NCBI RefSeq assembly: GCF_028453695.1
Contig: NC_135782.1
Span: 2,976,001-3,040,000, forward strand
Reading direction: 5' to 3'
Length of the DNA stretch: 64,000 bases
DNA from: Augochlora pura
Taxonomy: Eukaryota; Arthropoda; Insecta; Hymenoptera; Halictidae
Each line of letters starts with the position of its first letter. Within the stretch, counting starts at the first letter, position 1. Of the stretch, positions 1 to 9,245 are shown one piece after another. The position numbers were made by a program, and so were the translations under genes. Below the pieces are notes generated by a model. The model saw only the letters and a program-made list of their open reading frames with translations, ran no database searches and had not been told where the DNA came from.

Positions 1-1
1 A

Positions 2-1772
2 TTACTAGACATCTCTCCCAGAGGACGTATACCAACGTTAGATTACTTGTTGCATATGATTGATTTATGGTCATCCTTTAAAATATCTTACCTGCATTTG
101 TATTCGAGGCTTACAACGAACTGTGATTGGCAGCTTTGTTACACAAAATCAGAGATGGTCACACTCGACCGTTACTGCAGGTTCGTCTTAATTTATATAA
201 AATTATTTGTATTCGATACTGCTTGTAAACGGGTCTTTTCCATTTCAGGGATCGCCATTTAGATTTAGTTCCAACCCTAGATGTTGACTCAAACGTCGGA
301 CAACATCATTTATCGCAAATGTGGCCTATATTCCAAGAATTACTAGCAGTATTTCCAAGTCTAAGTTACGTACATGTCGGTCCCAGGCTAGCTAATTTAC
401 TGGTTCAAGCAGACAATTTTGATTTGAACCTATCCATTAACGAAACTATGGAAACAGATATGTCCGAAGTGTTGAAGTCATACTCTTGTCTTCAAGAACT
501 CTGGCATATCTTAAACTTAAGTTCCAGCACAACTTTGATGCTTTGTTCGAACGGTTTACATTCCAAACCAAAATTTAATAACATACCCAACAACATTATT
601 CTTGTTGAATATGGATTTCAGGTAAAAAATTATCTTCTAGTAATAATTTTTTTTAAACTGTTCATTATAACTGGATACTTAAATTTGCAGGCGGATTACG
701 ATTTTTCTGAATGGACAGTAGCATTCGGAATAACTGGCGGCAACGTTTTACCTAGTTCTGGAACAGCAAGTTACAATAGTTTAGCAGGATGTCCAGCATC
801 AACGTATGCCAACACAAAAAATGCAATAAAAACCTCTTTGGAACAAGACTCTGTAGGAATAGTTGTAGCCCATTGGTCTGGAAGTCATCATCTCACTCCA
901 CATCCGTTCGCATGGATCGGATATTTAATAGCCGCAGGATTATCGTGGAATCCAGCTAGCGAATTAGACATGTTTACCGACGAGAATTATGAAGCGTCTG
1001 AAGTTTATGGATCAAGGTGGTATAAGAACATTATAAGAAAAGTCCAATTACGTGAAACGTTCACATAAAATACTTACAGTTCACCTGTTACGTTTTCCAG
1101 GCAAAAATGTATCGCAAAATTGTTGGATATTCATGTTTTTCAAGATTCCGAATATAAGATTGGAAATGCAATATTAGAACTGGGTCGTTTGGACACGTTG
1201 GTGCTTACTTTAAGTAAAAACCAGGATGCTAAAGATTTACAACAGATTCCTGATAATCGAGGATCTACGTTGTACAGGTTGTTAACAGATCCTGATAATG
1301 TAAATTTGGAATATCTCTCGGCTGATTTGTTTGCGGTAAGTATATGTTAAGGACGAGATTTACTGTATTTACTATAAATAATATAATAATTTTTTTATTC
1401 ATTCAACAGAAAGTAACGAAACAAGTTAAACGTATTTCTCATTCATTGTACGAATGCAATTTGTCGTCGAAGTTTTCATCGATGGAATTACAAGAACTTC
1501 AGTTGACCGCCGATTTAATGCTAACAGCATGCAGAATCGGAAGAACATTGATTGGTGTTGGTGTTAATCCTAATAGCAATATGGGTCTCGCAGTTATTAA
1601 TTTAGGAGTATGTAATCTACCACCTACGTTTAGGACTGATATAGCAAATAAAATGTTGGCTCACATAGAGCAGTATAAGGGTTCGTGGTTACAACGGCAT
1701 TTACCTCAGGGCCTTCAAAGATCATTACTAGTCTTGACTAGTGCTTTACATAGGTTCGTGCCAGAAACATAA
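2..1772 (+). CDS. Glycoside hydrolase family 20-like protein (hexosaminidase D-like), 3' part, probable pseudoenzyme
   Basis: Partial gene: the 5' end lies before the window. Exons read by eye are 2-180, 249-621, 691-1016, 1101-1335 and 1410-1772. All join in frame and give about 491 visible residues ending in TAA at 1770-1772. The first exon starts with the typical GH20 barrel opening (LLDISPRGRIPTLDYL, then a strand ending in LHLYS). LDRYCRDRHLDLVPTLDVD follows across the first junction. Later landmarks are YVHVGPRLANLL, ILVEYGFQ, GGNVLPSSGTASYNSL and VVAHWSGSHHLTPHPFAW. GH20 enzymes remove terminal N-acetylhexosamines and use an Asp-Glu pair in an H-x-G-x-D-E motif. Here the equivalent stretch reads HVGPR, so the catalytic pair seems absent. 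The fold assignment is from motif recognition; loss of activity is inferred. The C-terminal ~200 residues (from about LLDIHVF) are helical-looking and I do not recognise a named domain there. The intron at 622-690 has no stop in frame. Confidence 0.7.
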
Positions 1773-2104
1773 TTTGTTGTACTTTGAAAACATGAAAGAC
1801 TTCGTATTTATATATACATGAAATATATCAGTTCCTGCTAAAAAAAAAGACTGCAGGTCATACTGTGCAAAAAGTGTACGTGTAGCTTATGAATGTTCCT
1901 TTATGAACGTAAACTTTGATACAGTGTAACATAGTCCTATTGTAACTATTTTAAGCCCAATGTCCAACATTCTTACTAACGTAGCCGCGTAAAAAAAGAC
2001 CCATGTGCATTTGCAGATAAATAATATGGAGGGAACATTCTCAAGCTCTAGTAAACTTCATGATAAAATATTATTTACATCAATTTATGACGTACCAAGT
2101 GAGA

Positions 2105-2110
2105 AATAAA
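2105..2110 (+). terminator. Poly(A) signal AATAAA of the GH20-like gene
   Basis: AATAAA lies 333 nt after the stop codon of the GH20-like gene, in AT-rich sequence. It is the first canonical hexamer I see downstream and implies a 3' UTR of about 350 nt. Confidence 0.45.
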
Positions 2111-2124
2111 AATATGTAATTTGT

Positions 2125-2130
2125 TTTATT
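2125..2130 (-). terminator. Candidate poly(A) signal of the FAM177-like gene (minus strand)
   Basis: TTTATT on the plus strand reads AATAAA on the minus strand, about 580 nt beyond the FAM177-like stop. It sits only 15 nt from the plus-strand AATAAA of the converging gene. The two transcripts may therefore end back-to-back or overlap slightly. Other AT-rich hexamers nearer the stop cannot be excluded. Confidence 0.3.
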
Positions 2131-2707
2131 AAATACCGATGTATTTAATGATCATGTGTACATGCCTTTGTTTCATTACAATATATTAATTAATTATACA
2201 ATACTTGTGTTAGAATTGATACTTTAAATTTATGTATAAAAATATTTTGATACTAAATATTTTTAAAACAATGTCATTTTTTGTGTACATTACGAACCTC
2301 AAGTATTCAAGAATTTAGAATAGCATTCCTACTCCAAACTATGAAATATTTCAGATCTGTACAACTCTTCAAGTGAAATTTAAATATTTAAACATATTTT
2401 ATCATTGGTATTAATTTTCACTGAACACATACAAGTGCGCAAGTGATTCACCTTATTATTACACATGTATGTAACAAAATTTATATACACATATATCTAT
2501 GATGCTATAAAATGCAGCATTTATCAACTATTTGCTATCTAATCAATTAAGCATGATGATCTCATTGATTTAATATAGACTTCAAAGTATTTTAGATTAC
2601 AACAATATAAATTTTTTAATACATACACAATGTTGAATCGCGAAACATTGTCAATTAATCCTAAATAGAAAAATCTCCGAATAAATAATTTTGATAATGC
2701 AGTCATC

Positions 2708-3305
2708 TCACTGTACACTTGTAACATCGGTTACAAGGTTATTTTTATTGTGTTCGTTCCACCCACCCATTTCTAGGTCTTGTTTATGCTTCGTTTCCCT
2801 TTCCAGCGCTTGAAGTCTATAGAATTCATTGATCTCAAATTCATATTTCGGGGACGTGATACCAAAGAAACTGGCCAACCATTCGCCAACATAATCACAA
2901 CCGTCTAGTACCCTGGTGCCGAACGATGTCGTCTGATACCAAGCCCAGGGACCCCACTCAAGGCTCTTCTGAAACTTTCAAACATTAGCTTGGCAATGAT
3001 CCCCTTTTGCGATCGCACTGAATCATCGTCAACAAAACTCAACTGGATCTATTTGCGTTACCGTCGTGACTTCCTCCGACGAGTCTGTCTCATCTTCGGA
3101 ATATTCTACCAGATCGCCGTCCGAGAAATGTAAGACACGCTTTGGAAGTTTCTTTGGTTTGAGATCCTGCAAACAGATAGGTTCATCCGTAAATGGTAAG
3201 AATATTAATGCACACCTTCGAATCACGTACCTGCATTTCAACGTTACTGTTTTCGCTTAATATAACGTCGGACAGGTCGCAGGCGTCAGCCTTTGCCGGA
3301 CCCAT
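2708..3305 (-). CDS. FAM177-family protein
   Basis: A complete small gene on the minus strand. Exon 1 is 3305-3231 (ATG at 3305-3303), exon 2 is 3166-3044 and exon 3 is 2968-2708. All junctions are phase 0 (25 + 41 + 86 = 152 residues, then TGA). Donors are GTACGT and GTTGAG; acceptors are TTGCAG and TTTCAG. Family hallmarks are clear: LPKRVLHFSDGDLVEYSEDE in exon 2, DP-KSLEWGPWAWY across the second junction, then FLG-type residues (DYVGEWLASFFGITSPKY) and EINEFYRLQ. These match the conserved order of the human FAM177A1 family (xxPRRIIHF, WGPY, FxGI-PKYQY, DEYYR). The C-terminal part is charged and short. The biochemical role is poorly defined; human FAM177A1 has been linked to the Golgi. The gene is tail-to-tail with the GH20-like gene and head-to-head, 1.3 kb away, with a tetraspanin. 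Confidence 0.88.
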
Positions 3306-4635
3306 GACTGAAGTTTACGGGAAATGTTTTACAAGAAATTGTTTACAAAGACTTTGACAGACGTCATCTGTAACCAAGCAGAACAAGGGAAATTTTATCG
3401 CTACACACCACAGTGTATAGCACAGTGTTGACTAACCATATTGCACCATGCCATTTGACAAAGTGCTGAAAAATTCGAGGTATGCCACAGAAACTGTTTT
3501 TCTCTGATTGGTTAACTTTCTTCTAGATAATGCTGCCCCCTCGCGGAGAAAAAGCGAAGCTTTTTTCGGAGTTCGTTCAGCGCCAATTAGCCTCGCGGCA
3601 AAACGCTCAAACTGGTAGCCAAAATTACCGACAGTCGGATTTGGCTAACAGTTTGAGCGTTTTGCCACGGGACTAATTGGCGCTGAACGGACTCCGAAAA
3701 CAGCTTCGTTTTTTCGCCACGGGCGGCGCTGTTATCGCCCACCATCATACAAGCAGAATGCAGGATCGCCAAAAAATATTAATTATTGCCGAATTAGACG
3801 ATGCATTAAATAAATATTATATAATGTAATAAATGCAAGACTTTTCCGCGTTTATTTTCCATGAGAAAAAAATACATCTTTAACCTGCATATGATTTATT
3901 ATCCAGTCAAAAATACTATTCACCCTGGCTGTAGATATAAATTGAAAAATTATTTATTAAATCGAACATTTATTTAACCGTACATTATATTATAGTATAT
4001 GTACAATTGTTTACTAAATTATAAACGAATGTAAAATTGTAACTATTAGCTCTGCTGGTAAGGTACTTAAAATGTTCTTACCATCGATGCATTTTAAAAT
4101 TGCACTGCAATTTTTGATTTTCAGACAGTAGCTCGATCCTCGACGATTAAACAATTGACTGACAACGATATCAACAATATTATTAACAATAAAAACGAGG
4201 TTTAGAAGATGACATATAGTTCTGCGGAATATAAGTCGTAAATATCTGCTTCCGCATTTAAACAGTTTACTTACGATAAACCAAGTGCAGCAGCACGATC
4301 GATGATTGCAATTGACGCCCAAACAAAGCAGAACAATGCACACGAGGTATAAAAAATGGAAATAAAGTGTTGCGAATGAAAAGCGAACGATGAGAATTCG
4401 ATTGGAAAAAGTCGACGGTGGTTCACCGATAAGAGAACAGGAGGTAACCGGCCGCGTTTCGCGCGCTCGTTGTCAGTGCTAGAAGGAATAGACGGTACGA
4501 GGCTGAGGTTTGCGCCTGGTCACCGTGGTGACGGCTGGCTCGATCGTGACATTTCACGCGTTTCGTCAGTTTACGGGAAGTACAGCTGGTGCACATGCTG
4601 TCCAAGTGACCCCTTCTTTATTCGGAAACGCTGGG
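3306..4635. other. Shared upstream region between divergent FAM177-like and tetraspanin genes
   Basis: 1.33 kb lie between the two divergent start codons. It contains the large hairpin at 3526-3737, an AT-rich central part (about 3780-4420) and a more CpG-rich stretch just before the tetraspanin start. That stretch probably holds the tetraspanin promoter and 5' UTR. I see no clear TATA box at a defensible position. Confidence 0.5.
3526..3737. repeat. Near-perfect long inverted repeat (hairpin MITE-like element)
   Basis: The left arm, about 3526-3624, is matched in reverse complement by the right arm, about 3638-3737. Both arms share the internal blocks CAGCGCCAATTAG, CAAAACGCTCAAACTG and AGCCAAA. 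The unpaired loop is only about 13 nt (around TACCGACAGTCGG). Mismatches are scattered, for example AGCCTCGCGG versus AGTCCCGTGG. There is no open frame of note. It could be a foldback MITE or a palindromic duplication; no clear target-site duplication was found. Confidence 0.8.
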
Positions 4636-7167
4636 ATGGCGCACACGCTCGCCTGTCTACGGTATTTCCTCATCGGCGGTGCCATTATCCTCGGAGTAAG
4701 TGCATATATTTCACGCGAGCTTTATCGCTTCTGTTTACACTTCTGGTTACTCTTCGTTTCTCGATCGCGAGAGGCTTCGTTACGTCCGCGATTCGACGCG
4801 TTAGCAAACGTGATTGCCGTGAGAAAAAAGATATTCTTTTATTCGGCTCGGGCTCATCGACGTTGTTCTATTATTAAGAGTACACACCGCCAGTCGGTGA
4901 ACAGTTGCCGATTTGTCGCGAAATTGGACGAGCGCCAATTCTCGCCGCGCGAATGCGACATCGTTGTTCTTTTAGCACGCCGCGGTGTTCCGGTTTTTGA
5001 ATCGCTTTTGCCGCTCGCCTTTGCCATCACCTTTTCTTTTCTTATTCAACACTGTCTTTCGATTTTATTTTTTGTTATTTGAACGATACGACGCGTCTAT
5101 TCGCGCTATGAAAATTGTCCGACCGCGAAACCAGCGACGAACGTTTCAGAACATTATTTGCAGCATTAATAAATGCAGTTTCTTTGTAAAATATGCTTTA
5201 TAGTACTTTATCGTGTGTAACCATAGACAATAGAGTGGCACCTTCTGTTCATACCGCGGCTTATATAAGAGATCGAAACGACGATGGGGAAGAATATATC
5301 TGTTCACGTAGATAAGTCTCTTCTTATCGTACACCTTTTATATTGCTGCTAAATGTGCACCGATATCACTTACTCGCACTATCTTGTCTATGATATTGAC
5401 ATTATGATTGTACACCGTTCACGGTGCTCTACGTTTCATAGATTTATTAAATTCGAATTAAGCAATTTATTAAATTCTTCCTCAGCCGGTTACGCAATCT
5501 CAAAATTAATAATTATAATGATTTATATTTTCGACAAGCAATCGATATAAAAATTAAGAGAACACCGGAGAGTCTTTCGAAATGGTTGCGCAATATTTTG
5601 AAATATACAGTTCCATTTGGTACACAATAGACGGAGATTAGGATTAGATAAACGACTAATCATCGCTTATCAAACCTTGGTGCGGTTTTATTATCGGAGA
5701 TTATATTGTTCGATGAACAAATTACGAGAAATGTTTTATTTTTGCAGATATGCGGCATCATAGAATCCATTTGCGCTGGTTATTTTATATATCAACTGTA
5801 CGAATATTCGGTTCTCACCCCTAACAATGTGTGCGGCTCATCGATCATGCTGTTAACGACCGGTGTGTTGACCAGCCTGGTTGCATGGTGCGCGTGGCAA
5901 TTCTTAGACTTCTCCAACAAGGGACAAGTCATAGTTGTAAGCAATCGTGTTCTTATTTTTTTATTTTTAATGCCGGTTGACAGTGTTTTGTTGGTCAACG
6001 GTGACCGTCGATCGATTTTAGATGACGTTTTATTATTTTCACTGGCGAAAATAAAATCTTTATTTAGTAATATTATTGGAATAATTTTTTGGAATTATTT
6101 ATTGGAATATAATAGTCTGTTGGAATTATTTATTTATAATCGAGAGAGTTAGAATCGTGGTGGCGCGAGTCATATTTCAAAAAACTATATAAAGCTTCAG
6201 AAGATCGAGAAAAATAAATAACATTTATTATCGAATTTAGAAAATAAAAACTATTATTTGAATTTATTTATTAACCAGAATATGCAAAATAATAACTTAC
6301 GTCTCATTGCGTCTATAACTCTCCTAATCGCGAATATAATTTCTTCCCATGTCTCGTAACGATTAAAAATTCATAATTAATTTTGCAATTCAGTTCTCTA
6401 TAGCATTAATAATTCTGACGGTTTTCAATACATCTGCCGGGATTTGGGCGCTCATCAGGCACGAACAAGTGGACGTACTACCGCGCACGTTTCTATCAGA
6501 AGTGTTCGAAAATGCCATTTCGGATGATAAGTCACTATGGGATAATATGCACTCTAAGGTAACTATAAAACGTACTATCCTATAGAACGTTTCATATTAC
6601 GATTTCTCATTGGAATTTTACAATTCTTTTAGCTACATTGTTGCGGAGTAAACGGAGCCGAGGATTATCGAGGCCACGATGCGATTCCTTGGTCTTGTTG
6701 CAACACAGAAACAGCTGAAAACTCGAGCGACATCAATGGCTCATGTAAAATTTACGCGAGGGGTTGCCACCACGTTGTAATCAATCGTACCAGATCGATC
6801 ATGCTGCATATTTTTCTACTCGCTTTGTGCGCAGTAATGCTGCAGGTATATGTTAATAATCAATGTTTGAATTTCGTATATTCAGCATTGTTTCTTAATA
6901 TTATTATTTGGTTCATATTAATATTAATATTTGTTATTGTTAAGTTCAATAGTTACGTTATTAATATTAATACTTTAATATTGTTTTTAGGTATGCTTCA
7001 TAGTGTGTATGACCTGTTACGCGAGAGCCTGCGAGGACAAAGCGAAACGGAGAAAAGATATAATGATCGCCGCGCAAGCACTCATGCAAGAGTCCAAAAG
7101 AAGAGAGACAAGAGATCATCTTTTCAATCCTGAATTACAAAGTCATAAAACAATAGTCGGCGTTTGA
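4636..7167 (+). CDS. Tetraspanin (copy A), divergent intracellular loop
   Basis: Five exons, 4636-4695, 5748-5936, 6394-6558, 6633-6845 and 6991-7167, all phase 0, encode 267 residues. The start is the first in-frame ATG (context GGGATGG). Four membrane segments fit the tetraspanin plan: about residues 8-35, 50-72, 84-104 and 191-216. The large extracellular loop (about 105-190) carries the signature HCCGVNGAEDY (CCG at 141-143), PWSCC (160-161), C176 and C183, giving six cysteines. N-glycosylation sequons are at N168, N173 and N189. Tetraspanins organise membrane microdomains with integrins and other partners. Unusually, the cytoplasmic loop after TM2 reads WCAWQFLDF instead of the usual GCCGA..E pattern. 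The C-terminal tail (about 219-267) is long, basic and then polar. It lies 2 kb upstream of a second tetraspanin in the same orientation. The family call is firm; the orthologue name is not established. Confidence 0.9.
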
Positions 7168-7373
7168 CAACCAATATTCTTTTCCAAAGAAATTGTACAC
7201 TTTATTTAAACGTTATCGATTCTCCCGAATAACGCGCACTAATTTCACCGTTTAAAAGAAATGTTTAAAAAACTCTCTGCATAGGAATTCGCGAGACAAA
7301 CGCGCCGAAAATGTTGTGCCACCGCGACTTTTATACCAAAACATTTGTAAAGTTCCTTCATTTAAACGTAAGC

Positions 7374-7379
7374 AATAAA
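7374..7379 (+). terminator. Poly(A) signal AATAAA of tetraspanin A
   Basis: Canonical AATAAA 207 nt after the stop codon of tetraspanin A, giving a plausible short 3' UTR. Confidence 0.55.
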
Positions 7380-9245
7380 GTCGATCACATCTATTTTAAG
7401 ATCGACACGTTGCAGTGATTTTTTTCCAGAGTCGTGTCGAAACGCTTCACTTCCTGTTGCACTTCCTATTACACCCTCTTTTATCTCCTCGGACGTATAT
7501 AGTACGTGTAACGGCGTTTAAGCGAACAATGCCGGTTAGATTCATCGCTACAAGAGAAACTCATTTTTTTTCCCTAATCTGTACACGTTTCTACGATTTT
7601 ATCTGTCGCAAGATAAATATTTGCAATTTTGCCTGTTTCCGTTCACAACGTTATCCGTTCTTTAATGGATCAACTGTTTGCGGAAGATTATTATTCTTGG
7701 CTCGCGCGACGCGTTCAAATTTATTTTCGAATTCAAATTAAATAATTCGTTCGCCGAAAGCGAAGTCGATTTTGTTTTTGCGATGGCGCGGGGACACCGC
7801 GTTTCTAAAACGAAAAATTTCGTCACGTTATGATGTCACGGGCCAATCCCAGCCACTTGTGGAATAAAGTGATTCTCGGCTTCGTTCGTATTCAAATAAG
7901 GTGCCGGAAAGAAATGTCTTAGAACGGATGATTTCTTTCGCAGCTGCGCGATAAGCGTATTATCAATTAAAGTTCGCAACGCGCGGAGCCTCGATAGTTT
8001 AATTAATGTTCGCATACGAGATTGCGTTATATTTAATAATTCTAGACTGTACGCACTGTAATTGTTTGTCACGTAGAATGGCGACGCGTCACCTGTTAAT
8101 GGCACTTGATAACAGATTGATGCACCTATCGTTGCGGTCGACCGCGATTGAGTGACACCAGAGATACTGCGGAATTTCACCCGTTTATTTATAACGAAGG
8201 ATGTTGACGAATTGTGGCGGTGCTTTTCCGCATCTAGAAAGTTGGATCTATAGCTATGATAGCCGATAAATGTGCATTCTTTTACACGGAAGATGTAGGA
8301 TTCGATTAAATCAAATATCAATATTAAAAATTAGAAATTGAAATTAGATGTTAAAATTGAAGGTTAAAACTGAAAGTTAAAATTAAAAATTACAATTGGA
8401 AGTTGAAATTGAAAGTTAAAATTGAAAGTTGAAATTGGAAATTAAAATTGAAAGTTAAAATTAGAAGTAAAAATTAAGTATTGAGAAATTAGAGATGAAG
8501 AATGAAAGATTTAAAAATTAAATATCTAAAATTAAGAAATTAAAATCTAAAATTGAGAAATTAAGAAATTGGAAACCTAAAATGAAGAAATTAAGAACCT
8601 AAAATTAAGAAATTAAGAACCTAAAATTGAGAAATTATGAGATTCAGAACCTAAAACCGAGAACTTAACAAATTAAAAACCTGAGATTAAGAAATGAAGA
8701 AATCAAGAAATGAAAAACCTAAAATTGCGAATAAAAATGAAAAATCCAAATCTCCGTCGCGCAAACACATCCGGCAATAAAATTTGTGTGTGTAACACCT
8801 TTCGGTCCGAGTTCCCGGAACGTCTTTATACCGCGTGTCCATGAAATAGGCGGCAAGGAGGCAGAGAGCGAGAGGAAGCCGATAGAAATTCGAAGAACCC
8901 GAGAGATTGAGTCTTTTCGCGAGTAAATCGATCGTTTCTCGCGTACGATGCGACTCGTGATTAGCGTTTGCCTCGTATTATCGATACACAGGGGTAACAC
9001 GGTCTATTCAAAGCTGGCTTAATCTTTCCAGATAAAGTCGGGCGCGGCGCTATTGCGCCTCACAACGGGAACTCGATTTGGCTCCTGCACTAGTTGAACA
9101 CGAGCAGTCGGCGTCGCAGTTGTTCATCGTGCTGCCTCGTAACCTAACCTGTTGAGCCTCTCTTCGCGCGCCATCCGGACGGCTTTCTGCGTTCCAGCTA
9201 TTCTCTTCTTTGTGACAACAGAAAACACCAGGAAAATCCGGCAAA
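7380..9245. other. Intergenic region between the two tetraspanins, with 5' region of copy B
   Basis: About 1.9 kb without a recognisable gene. It contains the degenerate AT-rich repeat at 8325-8735, then more mixed-composition sequence (8740-9245) that probably carries the promoter and 5' UTR of tetraspanin B. Two CCTAA units near 9136 (TAACCTAACC) are too few to be a telomeric repeat. Confidence 0.5.
8325..8735. repeat. Degenerate AT-rich minisatellite
   Basis: Short units of 11-15 nt recur many times. Early units resemble TTGAAAGTTAAAA and later ones resemble AACCTAAAATTAAGAAATT. The tract is imperfect and grades from one unit type into the other. No protein-coding potential. Confidence 0.75.

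Larger units (their letters stand above)
1773..2707. other. Convergent intergenic / 3' UTR segment
   Basis: This is AT-rich DNA between the stop codons of the plus-strand GH20-like gene and the minus-strand FAM177-like gene. It holds the poly(A) signals of both. I see no further coding potential; the short open frames have no protein-like composition. Confidence 0.6.

Noticed and set aside
4510..5082. 190-codon open frame overlapping the first tetraspanin exon
   Set aside because: It contains the real exon 4636-4695 but runs through the donor GTAAGT into the intron; only the exon part is coding.
9130..9150. TAACCTAACC resembling the insect telomere repeat
   Set aside because: Only two units, in the 5' region of tetraspanin B; no array.
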